DNA of 64,000 nt from Clostridioides difficile_A (GTDB lineage Bacteria > Bacillota > Clostridia > Peptostreptococcales > Peptostreptococcaceae), in NCBI GenBank assembly GCA_945909635.1, contig OX246691.1, positions 1 through 64,000 of the forward strand, read 5' to 3'. Below the pieces are notes generated by a model that saw only the letters and a list, made by a program, of their open reading frames with translations, did no database searches and had not been told where the DNA came from. Position 1 is the stretch's first letter. The number at the start of each line of letters is the position of its first letter. Below are positions 50,307 to 58,797 of the stretch, piece after piece. The position numbers and the translations under genes were made by a program.

Positions 50307-51092
50307 TTATTTTATTATTGGATATTTACACTTAATAGAAACTTTACAGTTCCCAGTAAATTTCAATATATTTACACCCTTTTTCAACTTTATCCATTTC
50401 CTATTAACTGTACTAAATCTATTTTTCCCATCGCTATTTAAAACAGTATAGTATAAATTATCTATTGTTATTTTTTCATTTAACTTTAATCCAGTTATGA
50501 TTAAACTATCTTCTTCATTATCACTAATACTAGCATTTCTAATAGTTATATCCCCTTCTTTTAGACATTCAATATCAATCACTGGAGCATATTCTTCATC
50601 TACATTAGATATATTATTTAGTTTAATTTCCCTTGTATCTTTGACAGTTATTGATTTTTGAAAATTTTTATATGCATAATTTGTGTATGGCTGAAACTCT
50701 ATTTCTAATACGCCTTTCTTATCTTTCGTATACTTTTTTATTATTTTTCTCGCCTTCAAATAATAGATTTCTTCTATATTGTCAAAAGATATAAATGGTT
50801 TAAATTCTCTCTGCCAAAACCAATTGCATATATTTTCTAATGTATAATCATCCCACTCATAAGCTTCTCCATGCTCACTGCATAAACAAAATTGCAACGT
50901 TATAGGTTCAACAGTAGTTTCATCCTCTAAGTAACAGGGATTTTTATTGAAACTATTATCAGTTTTGAGTGCTTCTTCATAAGGTAATCCATACTCATTT
51001 AGTGTTTCATCATCACCCAATGTAACTAACTTGATGTTCATAGATTCACTCAAAATGTTATCAAATAAAAACTTATCATCCAAAAATACCAA
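50307..51092 (-). CDS. Distal tail (Dit-like) protein
   Basis: TTG at 51092, correctly spaced from AAGAAGGTGAT, gives 261 residues; an in-frame ATG upstream lies before this signal. N-terminal part typical of siphovirus tail-component proteins: FLDDKFLFDNILSESMNIKL, PITLQFCLCSEHGEAYEWDD, NICNWFWQREFKPFISFDNI and YYLKARKIIKKYTKDKKGVL. The C-terminal about 110 residues form a beta sandwich (EGDITIRNASISDNEEDSLI). Its position upstream of the tape measure module is unusual for Dit. Confidence 0.7.
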   Translation of the reverse strand: MVFLDDKFLFDNILSESMNIKLVTLGDDETLNEYGLPYEEALKTDNSFNKNPCYLEDETTVEPITLQFCLCSEHGEAYEWDDYTLENICNWFWQREFKPFISFDNIEEIYYLKARKIIKKYTKDKKGVLEIEFQPYTNYAYKNFQKSITVKDTREIKLNNISNVDEEYAPVIDIECLKEGDITIRNASISDNEEDSLIITGLKLNEKITIDNLYYTVLNSDGKNRFSTVNRKWIKLKKGVNILKFTGNCKVSIKCKYPIIK

Positions 51093-51150
51093 TCTATCAC
51101 CTTCTTTCATTTTTTTAATTTCAAATGCGATTAAAATCAAATTCAAAATT

Positions 51151-51184
51151 AAAAAAATAACCCCTACTCTTAATTGAGTAGGGT
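51151..51184 (-). terminator. Terminator after the major tail protein
   Basis: CCCTACTC/GAGTAGGG stem with TTATTTTTTT following on the minus strand. Confidence 0.8.
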
Positions 51185-51190
51185 GATTTA

Positions 51191-52009
51191 CTATTTTTTA
51201 GAATTAGTATCTTTTTCATCTATTAATTCAACACCTAACATATTCGCCATTCTTGTAGGACTAAGATTTTCATCTCCTATGAATGTAAACGTAGCATATT
51301 CCTTATTTTCATCTGGTAAAACATCTAGTGTCATATTGAATCCAGATGGATTTTCAGCAGTAAGATTTAATTCTATACTTCTCTGAGCTTTCGCATTAGG
51401 AATTTCCATATATAAAACCATATATTCTCCATCAACAGTCTTAACCATTACTTCTGCCTCTATAACATAGTTTGGAGCAGTTGATTCTTCTTTTATCTTC
51501 ACAACTTTTGCTTTTGGTATTTCTTCTAAATAGAATACGGCCACCTTATCTCCTGCATTGAAATCAGCAGTAGATACTGTTATTTCAGTATTAGAACCTG
51601 TAACACTTGAAGTAAATTGCAATGATTTGATTATAGATATACCATCTTTCTCTACACTATACACAGCTATACTATTTGTAACTGGTTTCACATTTTCTAA
51701 AGTAACTTTCTTAGTGCTATCAGATGTTAATACTTTTCTCTTTCCAACTTTTGCAGTTCTTTCATCTATATCAGAAGACAATAACATTGCTAATTGTGCC
51801 ATCTGTATTACTTCTTGTTCCATTGTTAAACTTGATGTTATTGCTCCATCAAAGGCTATCGTATTTGCACCTTTTGCTTTTGCATAAACTGATTCTGAAT
51901 CTAATTTAAAGTTAAAAGCATTCAAGTCTTGAGTATAAAACAATACTTCTCCTGTTACTTTATTTTTTACTATTACATTACCTGCATCTTTTATTGCAAA
52001 TCTTTTCAT
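51191..52009 (-). CDS. Major tail (tube) protein, 272 aa
   Basis: AAAGGATG precedes the ATG. Mostly beta structure: FAIKDAGNVIVKNKVTGEVL, GAITSSLTMEQEVIQMAQLA, a middle insert resembling an Ig-like domain (LENVKPVTNSIAVYSVEKDG), and a C-terminal tube fold (EAEVMVKTVDGEYMVLYMEI; LNLTAENPSGFNMTLDVLPD). Flanked by terminators on both sides, as expected for a highly expressed structural gene. Confidence 0.8.
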   Translation of the reverse strand: MKRFAIKDAGNVIVKNKVTGEVLFYTQDLNAFNFKLDSESVYAKAKGANTIAFDGAITSSLTMEQEVIQMAQLAMLLSSDIDERTAKVGKRKVLTSDSTKKVTLENVKPVTNSIAVYSVEKDGISIIKSLQFTSSVTGSNTEITVSTADFNAGDKVAVFYLEEIPKAKVVKIKEESTAPNYVIEAEVMVKTVDGEYMVLYMEIPNAKAQRSIELNLTAENPSGFNMTLDVLPDENKEYATFTFIGDENLSPTRMANMLGVELIDEKDTNSKK

Positions 52010-52050
52010 ATTATAAAATCATCCTTTCATTTTCTTGATTTTTTGCATAA

Positions 52051-52076
52051 AAATAACACTGTCATTTAACAGTGCT
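52051..52076 (-). terminator. Terminator upstream of the major tail protein
   Basis: AGCACTGT/ACAGTGTT stem with ATTTTTATG after it on the minus strand; overlaps the last codons of the 267-residue gene. Confidence 0.75.
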
Positions 52077-52865
52077 AATTGGGATTTTTATTTCTTTAGA
52101 CCAATGTTTCATTTTATCTGTATCAATTTGATACTTAAAAGACCATGCATAACCTAAATTTTCATCATAGTTTTTAAATTGTATCTTTGTTTTATAAGTA
52201 TTTATAAGTTGCCAATATGTCATATTTAATATTTCATTCATAGAAATATACCCATCAATATTTTGAACTACATTTATATAATCACACAGATGATAAGCTT
52301 CCTTTTCTTTTCTTTTTCTTTCTTTCTCTTTGAAGCGTTCGATTAATTGCTTTTCTCTTTTAGAACCAGTATTTTCTATCCATTTATCCTCATCATTTTT
52401 AAATAAATTCTTTTTATCAATACAAAACATCTCTAAAATCAAATCTAATACTAATTCAAAGTCTTCTCTGCTTATAAAAGCATTTTTCTTCTTATCATCA
52501 AATTTAATTAAAATACCAGTTTTAATATTATTCATATACTCAATATTTTTAATATCAGTTTTATATAATATAGATAAAGATTTTTTTATTTGTTTACTAA
52601 ATTTACTCTCATCCTCTGAAGATTTTTTATCTTTTTCCAACAGTATTAAATCTAAAGCAAGTATAGCATCATACTTACATTCCAATCTAAATGGCTCTTT
52701 GTTAAATAACTGAGAATAATTTTTTTCGAGTATTAAAAAAGGATTTACTATTTCTAAATTAGCCATATTTAATTCAATAAGTTCTTTAATAGTTGGTTGA
52801 TATACAGTTCCTAAAGTTTCACTTAATTTTATTGGAAGTCCTGTTACATAATAATTTTCTAACAT
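52062..52865 (-). CDS. Hypothetical neck/tail gene, 267 aa
   Basis: Start ATG overlaps the stop of the preceding gene (TAATG). Helical protein with a basic middle (KREKQLIERFKEKERKRKEK) and an aromatic C-terminal part (MTYWQLINTYKTKIQFKNYD). N-terminal GLPIKLSETLGTVYQPTIKE looks conserved. Its position between connector and tail tube genes suggests an assembly role such as chaperone or tail terminator. No family recognised with confidence. Confidence 0.7.
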   Translation of the reverse strand: MLENYYVTGLPIKLSETLGTVYQPTIKELIELNMANLEIVNPFLILEKNYSQLFNKEPFRLECKYDAILALDLILLEKDKKSSEDESKFSKQIKKSLSILYKTDIKNIEYMNNIKTGILIKFDDKKKNAFISREDFELVLDLILEMFCIDKKNLFKNDEDKWIENTGSKREKQLIERFKEKERKRKEKEAYHLCDYINVVQNIDGYISMNEILNMTYWQLINTYKTKIQFKNYDENLGYAWSFKYQIDTDKMKHWSKEIKIPISTVK

Positions 52866-53368
52866 TACATATCACCAAAGCTTTCAGCAGACACAGTTAT
52901 TATAAAACCATTGTAATCTGTGCTTAAATTATACATTTGGTATGTATCTTCTAATTTAATTTTACCTATACCAGCTATTTCTTTATTTTCAGTTATTGTA
53001 TTAACAATGCAATCTACCAGTGCGACATCTCTTAAACCATTTATTGTGTCTTGACATTCATCATGACAAACAATACCAATTTCTATCTTTGTTTTTTTAA
53101 CTATTCTACTTGCTTCAGAGCAACGTCTATATTCTTTTAACATAATATAAACTGAAACATCTGCTTCTTTTAAAACTTTTTCTACTCTTCTATTAAAAAA
53201 TACTTTCTCGTTTCTAAGCTTTTTAACTGGATTTTTTATATCAGGCATGGATAAAATATCTTTTTGGGATTCATCGTTATAAATCATAAATTTAGCGAAA
53301 TCTTGATTTGACATCAGAGTTGTTCCTATATTGCTTATCATTTTGTTAGGGAAGCCATATAAACTAAT
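52865..53368 (-). CDS. Neck / tail-terminator candidate with apparent AUU start
   Basis: The first ATG in frame (53341) has no ribosome binding site. Upstream in the same frame, after AAGGGGG (53377-53383), are two ATT codons at 5- and 8-nt spacing. They open ISLYGFPNKMISNIGTTLMS, which reads as true protein sequence. I therefore place the start at ATT 53368 (167 residues). The C-terminal half is a mixed alpha/beta domain (TKIEIGIVCHDECQDTINGL; DTYQMYNLSTDYNGFIITVS), compatible with a tail terminator or connector. Confidence 0.65.
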   Translation of the reverse strand: MSLYGFPNKMISNIGTTLMSNQDFAKFMIYNDESQKDILSMPDIKNPVKKLRNEKVFFNRRVEKVLKEADVSVYIMLKEYRRCSEASRIVKKTKIEIGIVCHDECQDTINGLRDVALVDCIVNTITENKEIAGIGKIKLEDTYQMYNLSTDYNGFIITVSAESFGDM

Positions 53369-53373
53369 AATAT

Positions 53374-54366
53374 CTACCCCCTTATTGTTATCTTTTTAGT
53401 ATCTATAGTTTCATTTGTTTCTTTGTCTTTTGCTAATAATAAAATTTCTAGCCCAGAGTACTTAGCCAATGTGTCACTCTGTAACGTGCATGTTTTCTCA
53501 TTTTGATTAATTATATTACAAAATCTATACTGCTTGTCTAAGAGCCACTCGACGTCTCTCCTGTAGTCTATAATGTATTCATTTTCTTCTCCTAAGTTTA
53601 TAAATTCATCACCTATTATTTTGTCAAAAGGTATAATTACATTATCATTTTCAGATAGCTCATTATAAGCAATATTATTTATTGTATCATCTTTTGAAAT
53701 TAAAGCATCCTGTAAACATATAGCTTTTATAAGTCCATCTGCTCCTGTTTCTCTGCCATTGTACTCGAAATCATTAATTGATGTAACTCTAAAAACAGTC
53801 TTATTAGTTAGCATTATCCTCGTATCAATATCTATAGTTTTCGTTATATAATTATTAGCATAGTAAAGTTGTCTTTTAGTATCTGCTACAGATGTGTATT
53901 TATTATCTGCCATACCATCTGAATACAAAGTTAAGTTATCGACCGAAATAGGAATCTTATATGATTGACCTTTGTATTTGTAATTAAAGAATTGATTACA
54001 TCTTTTTATTATAAAATGCTTATATGTATCCATTTCTTTATGTTCTTTAAATACTGTCAACCAATAACAATTATCATAAAAAAGATAACAACCTACATCT
54101 ACATTCAAATCTGATTCAACTAATAGATTTTTTTCATCTAGAGACCTTTTATCATTATTAGTTATATCATTAATTGCAACTACAGCTCTTTTAGTATCTT
54201 CTGTTATATAAACTTCATCTATATCAGTTATTGGTACTTCAATACAAGTTGGTGTTTCTTTTAAGTATTTCTTAAAACTTAATCTCAATTGTAATATTCT
54301 TTTTTCTTTAGGAGTTGAACATCCAAGACCAATTCTTTTTTTATAATTACTAATATAACTATTCAA
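53374..54366 (-). CDS. Head-tail connector region protein, 330 aa
   Basis: Start chosen at TTG 54366, spaced from AAAGGTTGGG and overlapping the end of the previous gene by eight bases; an ATG upstream is deep in that gene. Rich in Tyr and beta strands: PTCIEVPITDIDEVYITEDT, YLFYDNCYWLTVFKEHKEMD, IIKRCNQFFNYKYKGQSYKI, DTRIMLTNKTVFRVTSINDF. Located between the adaptor and the tail-terminator candidate, so probably a neck protein. Similar proteins occur in large Clostridium phages. Confidence 0.65.
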   Translation of the reverse strand: MNSYISNYKKRIGLGCSTPKEKRILQLRLSFKKYLKETPTCIEVPITDIDEVYITEDTKRAVVAINDITNNDKRSLDEKNLLVESDLNVDVGCYLFYDNCYWLTVFKEHKEMDTYKHFIIKRCNQFFNYKYKGQSYKIPISVDNLTLYSDGMADNKYTSVADTKRQLYYANNYITKTIDIDTRIMLTNKTVFRVTSINDFEYNGRETGADGLIKAICLQDALISKDDTINNIAYNELSENDNVIIPFDKIIGDEFINLGEENEYIIDYRRDVEWLLDKQYRFCNIINQNEKTCTLQSDTLAKYSGLEILLLAKDKETNETIDTKKITIRG

Positions 54367-54994
54367 TTTTATCCCAACCTTTAAACCCTTTATATACATA
54401 TCTTGTCTTATATTTGGCAAGTTGTTCTCTAATTTGAACTTCTAATAAACAAAGTTTTGCTAACATATTAGCACCAGATTTGGTATTATAATCTGAATCA
54501 GTTAACATCTGTTTTAAGTTTTCTTCTCTAAGAATCTTAGGTTGAAGCCACCAAATCATCATTCCATAAGCTAATATAATTATTTCATCTAAATCAAGGT
54601 CTGAAATTATTTCTCCTAGATATTTATTCTTAAATAAAATTTCTTCCTCTGTTTCTGTTTCAAAGGTTATTACACAATTTTCTTCTTTAAATTCTATAGT
54701 ATAATCTTTATTTATTTCATATTCTTTATTTGTATTATTTCCTATTAGTTTTATTTCTGCATATTTATTATTATGTTCAATAATAAATTCTGATTGGCAA
54801 ATTGGAATTGTAATACATGATTCTTCTTGTCCTATTATAGATAAATCTTTTTTACATTCAAAAAAATCAAATGTAGCCTTTTGAAGATATGAATACATCA
54901 TTTCCTCAATTATTTCTTCTTCAAGTAATAACATCTCTTCATCATTTATTAGAGAAAGAAATTGTTTGTATATTTCTTTTATTGGAGTAGCCAT
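54359..54994 (-). CDS. Head-tail adaptor candidate, 211 aa
   Basis: AAGGAAGGTGATG before the ATG. Acidic N-terminal helices (INDEEMLLLEEEIIEEMMYS), a beta insert (DYTIEFKEENCVITFETETE), then helices (DEIIILAYGMMIWWLQPKIL; NMLAKLCLLEVQIREQLAKY). The pattern of helical core with a beta insert is like connector (gp6/gp15-type) proteins. Position after the capsid genes agrees. Role inferred. Confidence 0.65.
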   Translation of the reverse strand: MATPIKEIYKQFLSLINDEEMLLLEEEIIEEMMYSYLQKATFDFFECKKDLSIIGQEESCITIPICQSEFIIEHNNKYAEIKLIGNNTNKEYEINKDYTIEFKEENCVITFETETEEEILFKNKYLGEIISDLDLDEIIILAYGMMIWWLQPKILREENLKQMLTDSDYNTKSGANMLAKLCLLEVQIREQLAKYKTRYVYKGFKGWDKIE

Positions 54995-55011
54995 AACATC
55001 ACCTTCCTTTT

Positions 55012-55039
55012 ATAAAATAGGTGATGTATAACATCACCT
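55012..55039 (-). terminator. Terminator after the 197-aa head gene
   Basis: AGGTGATGT/ACATCACCT stem with a 3-nt loop, followed by ATTTTATA on the minus strand. Confidence 0.7.
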
Positions 55040-55632
55040 TAATCCTCAAATAAATTTTGTAAACCTAACCTAGTAGCTATTAAATGCTCTTTATAACGAG
55101 AATCAAACTTACCCTTTTTATACAATTCGATTACTCTTGAACCTAAACACTCTATTAAACCATAATTGGCTTTTTCAACTATATTCACAAATCTATCATT
55201 ATCTAGTTTTAATAATATATAATTTATGTAATCTAAGTCGTACTCATCTAAATACTCATATATGTCTTTCAAATTTAAATATTCTAATATATCTTCAATT
55301 GTATAGTCATCACTATCAACATCAACTATAGTTATAAGATAGTTTTCAAAATATCCTCTATGTTTATTTGATATTTCATATAAATCAGATAACAATATAA
55401 ATGTTTTTTCTCCAACTTTATTCATTTCAAATATTATTCTTTCATCTTTATCTCTATAAAGAACAGTGCCAGTATCTAAATTCATTATTTCAACTTCTAT
55501 TTCATCTTTTAGTTTTCTTAACTCACTTCTTAATTGTTTGTAGCTCTTTCTTGAACTTTTCTTTTTTAATATTTCAGTTTCGTTAATTTGTTCAACTCCA
55601 TTTAAAACATCTTTTTTTACTTTTCCAGCCAT
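55039..55632 (-). CDS. Hypothetical head-region protein, 197 aa
   Basis: GAAGGGAG before the ATG. N-terminal basic helix (RKSYKQLRSELRKLKDEIEV), a beta part (FEMNKVGEKTFILLSDLYEI), then a Tyr/Asp-rich helical C-terminal half (DILEYLNLKDIYEYLDEYDL). Lies directly downstream of the major capsid gene. Could be a head-completion or scaffold-binding protein; family not recognised. Confidence 0.65.
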   Translation of the reverse strand: MAGKVKKDVLNGVEQINETEILKKKSSRKSYKQLRSELRKLKDEIEVEIMNLDTGTVLYRDKDERIIFEMNKVGEKTFILLSDLYEISNKHRGYFENYLITIVDVDSDDYTIEDILEYLNLKDIYEYLDEYDLDYINYILLKLDNDRFVNIVEKANYGLIECLGSRVIELYKKGKFDSRYKEHLIATRLGLQNLFED

Positions 55633-55656
55633 TTATAATCTCCCTTCTAAACAATA

Positions 55657-56628
55657 CTATTGTATTTTATACATACCAAACTTAGAAGCTACAACAACAG
55701 CTAAATGCATTTTTCTTGACATGAACATCTCTATTTGTTGGTCATCTCTACCTGTTCCATCAGTACTTTCTATTATTAATGTATCGCCTTCAAATCCTAG
55801 TTTGATTATCTTTTCATCATTTGGTATAACATATAAAATATTATTACTTAATGCCCACTTATCTCTTTCAACATCATAATAGTTAGGCAATTCTATTACT
55901 GGTGTCCCACTGAAATTTTTAACATAACCAAAATTTCTCTTGTCATCTTTATCTAAGTCAGCCCCAACACCTTCTATATTACCAACTGCTTCTGGAGTCC
56001 CATATATAGCCACGGATTGTCCAGTAGCTCCTTTTACTTTATTAACTATTTTCTTCAAGTCTTTATCTGAATACGCAGCACTAGTTTTTAAATTAGTATG
56101 TACAGATGTATAAGCTCCTTCCATAGTAGATGCTATTGCTTCTGCTATATGATGCTGGAATGTGGCTGATACTCTATCTACCATCTCAGACCAGTCTATT
56201 CTTCCAGTTATAAATCTATCGAATTCTTCATATATTGCTATTGCTAATTTAAATGCAGATGTAGGAACTTTTTTCTCTAATAGTCTTTGTCTTCTTGTGC
56301 TGTTCTTACCTTCAGCTATATTTGCTATTCTTAATAAATCAGTATTTTTAACTGTAAATTCTTTCTTATTGCCTAAATCAAAGTTTTCTACATCACAAAA
56401 ATCTGAAAATGCTTCTTCAGTTAATCTATTTACTTTATCAGTTATTGTTTCAGATAATATTTGAAATATCTTATACTTATTTTCAAAGAATGTATATTGC
56501 CCCCACTTACCTCCACATATATCTATTATTTCTTTTCTCAATGCATCCTCACACTGAGCATAATTTTTTACTTTTTTATTTAATATATCATTTGATAAAT
56601 CTTTTAATGCTATTATATCTATAGCCAT
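55657..56628 (-). CDS. Major capsid protein (HK97-like)
   Basis: ATG at 56628 follows GGAAGGTGG; an ATG six codons upstream lies before this signal. About 323 residues: helical N-terminal arm (IIALKDLSNDILNKKVKNYA), FDRFITGRIDWSEMVDRVSA, a spine-like helix (HHIAEAIASTMEGAYTSVHT), P/A-domain strands (GQSVAIYGTPEAVGNIEGVG; FSGTPVIELPNYYDVERDKW) and a C-terminal strand (MSRKMHLAVVVASKFGMYKI). Position after decoration and scaffold genes agrees with a capsid. Flanked by hairpins. Confidence 0.8.
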   Translation of the reverse strand: MAIDIIALKDLSNDILNKKVKNYAQCEDALRKEIIDICGGKWGQYTFFENKYKIFQILSETITDKVNRLTEEAFSDFCDVENFDLGNKKEFTVKNTDLLRIANIAEGKNSTRRQRLLEKKVPTSAFKLAIAIYEEFDRFITGRIDWSEMVDRVSATFQHHIAEAIASTMEGAYTSVHTNLKTSAAYSDKDLKKIVNKVKGATGQSVAIYGTPEAVGNIEGVGADLDKDDKRNFGYVKNFSGTPVIELPNYYDVERDKWALSNNILYVIPNDEKIIKLGFEGDTLIIESTDGTGRDDQQIEMFMSRKMHLAVVVASKFGMYKIQ

Positions 56629-56659
56629 CTTTTTTCCACCTTCCATTAGTCATTTTTTG

Positions 56660-56687
56660 CATAAAAAAAAGAACTGTCTCCAATTCT
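56660..56687 (-). terminator. Terminator upstream of the capsid gene
   Basis: AGAAT/AGTTCT-type short stem followed by TTTTTTTTATG on the minus strand. Confidence 0.6.
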
Positions 56688-56698
56688 CCTATTTGTTA

Positions 56699-57157
56699 TT
56701 ACATAAAAGATATATATACTGAATCTTGTCCATTAAAGTTATATAATTCTTCAACTCTTGCAACTACTACCCCAGTAGTTTTTTTTGTCAACTTATATGT
56801 ATCCGTCTTAAGTTCTAATTCGTCACCAACAGCTACTACACCATCAAAATGTTTTTTAGCTAATGTCATACATAATCCTCTATGAGGTAACCTAACTCTA
56901 TCTATTTCATTTGCTTTTAATTCATAATCTCTTTCATCTAATCTTTCATCATATTGAAGTGCAACACTATCTAAAATTCCAAATCTGCATCCTTCTGATA
57001 ATTTTTCTATTTTATAACAGTCATTTCCTAATTCTGAATTTACTAAGCCACCTAACGCAACTATTGCACCATTTTCTAAAACATCACTGCCATTTTTTGC
57101 TGTTACAACATCTGGATATTTATCTATATCACAATTTAATATCGCTTTATCTGCCAT
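56699..57157 (-). CDS. Capsid decoration / head-stabilising protein, 152 aa
   Basis: AAAGGAGATA before the ATG. Compact beta protein: NGSDVLENGAIVALGGLVNS, LRLPHRG-like RVRLPHRGLCMTLAKKHFDG, VAVGDELELKTDTYKLTKKT, VVVARVEELYNFNGQDSVYI. The layout of short beta strands between scaffold and capsid genes is normal for gpD-like or DUF2190-type decoration proteins. Flanked by hairpins, consistent with separate high expression. Confidence 0.65.
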   Translation of the reverse strand: MADKAILNCDIDKYPDVVTAKNGSDVLENGAIVALGGLVNSELGNDCYKIEKLSEGCRFGILDSVALQYDERLDERDYELKANEIDRVRLPHRGLCMTLAKKHFDGVVAVGDELELKTDTYKLTKKTTGVVVARVEELYNFNGQDSVYISFM

Positions 57158-57187
57158 TTTTATATATCTCCTTTTTTATTTTTTCAT

Positions 57188-57216
57188 AAAAATAAACACT
57201 ACTTATTTGAGTGTTT
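57188..57216 (-). terminator. Terminator after the protease/scaffold gene
   Basis: AAACACT/AGTGTTT stem followed by ATTTTTATG on the minus strand. Confidence 0.75.
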
Positions 57217-58581
57217 TTTCAATATTTGTTCGTATGATTTTGTATTTTTATTTTCATCTTCTAATGTAGATGAAAAATTTATTTTTGCTTCTTCAACTAT
57301 AAGTCCCTTATCAGAATTAAATTTCTTTGTATTTTCCTTTAACTTAGCATAATCAAGTAAACTTAACTCTTTTCTTAGTTCTTCTAAAGATAGTTCTTTG
57401 TTTATAGCAGATTCTTTAAAAGTCTTAACCTCATCATCTGTTAATGAACTAAATTCTGATATAACATTAGAAATTTTTTCTTTATATTCTTCCATTTCTT
57501 TATCAGCTTTAAATTCTCTTAAGCCTTCCAGTTCTTCAGTTAAATTTTTTATTTCAGTCTCTTTTTCATTAAATTTCTCAAGGACTAAATCTTTTAAAGT
57601 ATCTTCTTTAGAAAAGTTTTCTATAACTTCCCCTTCTTTTTTCTCTCTCCACTCTTCTATGTATGATTTTTTGTTTTCATAATCTAAAACAACATCATCT
57701 CCATCTATAGAATATGATATTCCATAATAATTACCATAGTTGGTGTTATCCTCTAAGATAGCTATTTTTTCTTCAGGTAGAATAGTTCTTAAATAATATT
57801 CTCTAGTTGTGTATTTACCTCCCCAGTAAGGGTCTTCGACCTCAACCATCTTATTTTTTAATTGACTATTAATAGAAATTCTTATATTTTCTGTTGATAG
57901 TCCATAGTTCTTATTTGTACTCAATATATCTTCCTCCTTTCCTTCAAACGAATACATTTCTTTGCAAATATCATAAATTGCTTTTTTATATTTTGAAAAA
58001 TTACTATATGTATTTATAGATGCCCCTTCAATTCCAGGTACAACATCATCTCCTAAAATAGTAATTCCTAAAAAACTAAACTTTTTAATATTATAATAAC
58101 CATCAGCTTTATCAACTTCTCCATCTTCAACTGCTATTTCCATACTTACACTTTTTGACTTTGACTCTGTCAATAATTGATATGCTGAATTAGAATAATG
58201 TTTCCATATAAGCCCTGTACAGTTTAGATATGTCTTTCCATCTTCTTCTGTATAAGTTATTTCAGTATTATTTGGAATAACTCCAAGTGGTCTTTCTAAG
58301 AATTTATACTCTATAGAATAACCATCATTATCCTTTACAACTTTAGTTATCATATTGTGTTCGTCAAAATCTACTGCATTTTCTTCTTCATCATATTTTA
58401 TATATCCAAGTATTGGTATATCTGATAAAGTCGATTCTGCTTCATTTATAGTTGGTAAATCAAACTTAGTTTTATTTAAATTTTTGCCTTCATGTAAAAT
58501 TTTTAGTTTTACATTTAATTTTCTATCATCTTCTTCATTAGAAAATGTCTCAAATCCACATGGAATACTAACTACTTTCAA
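57199..58581 (-). CDS. Prohead protease-scaffold fusion candidate, 460 aa
   Basis: TTG start directly after AGGAGGTGAGAGG. Residues about 1-190 look like the capsid maturation protease type: DIPILGYIKYDEEENAVDFD, NCTGLIWKHYSNSAYQLLTE, KSKSVSMEIAVEDGEVDKAD, FSFLGITILGDDVVPGIEGA. A variable middle follows. Residues about 330-460 are a charged coiled coil (EKFNEKETEIKNLTEELEGL; EEYKEKISNVISEFSSLTDD) as in scaffolds. Location between portal and capsid fits. Confidence 0.75.
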   Translation of the reverse strand: MKVVSIPCGFETFSNEEDDRKLNVKLKILHEGKNLNKTKFDLPTINEAESTLSDIPILGYIKYDEEENAVDFDEHNMITKVVKDNDGYSIEYKFLERPLGVIPNNTEITYTEEDGKTYLNCTGLIWKHYSNSAYQLLTESKSKSVSMEIAVEDGEVDKADGYYNIKKFSFLGITILGDDVVPGIEGASINTYSNFSKYKKAIYDICKEMYSFEGKEEDILSTNKNYGLSTENIRISINSQLKNKMVEVEDPYWGGKYTTREYYLRTILPEEKIAILEDNTNYGNYYGISYSIDGDDVVLDYENKKSYIEEWREKKEGEVIENFSKEDTLKDLVLEKFNEKETEIKNLTEELEGLREFKADKEMEEYKEKISNVISEFSSLTDDEVKTFKESAINKELSLEELRKELSLLDYAKLKENTKKFNSDKGLIVEEAKINFSSTLEDENKNTKSYEQILKKHSNK

Positions 58582-58593
58582 CCTCTCACCTCC

Positions 58594-58797
58594 TTAAATA
58601 AACATTACATCGCTAAAACTTATATCTTTAAAATCTTCCTTCTCAAAATTAAGTATTTCAATAGGTTTATTTTCAAATAAATAAACTGATTCATTACCAT
58701 ACTTATTTTCATTAATAAAAGTAAAGCCTTTTTTAATTAATTCGTCTTTTTTATCGCTTGTAAATGCAATAATAAATCGTTCATTATTTATTCTCAT
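58594..58797 (-). CDS. 67-aa hypothetical protein overlapping the portal gene
   Basis: Start ATG 58797 lies 14 bases inside the end of the portal gene; the frame also extends upstream, but without a ribosome binding site. Product RINNERFIIAFTSDKKDELI, then KKGFTFINENKYGNESVYLF and an acidic end. Compact alpha/beta protein, function unknown. Small genes at this place are common in large phages. Confidence 0.6.
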   Translation of the reverse strand: MRINNERFIIAFTSDKKDELIKKGFTFINENKYGNESVYLFENKPIEILNFEKEDFKDISFSDVMFI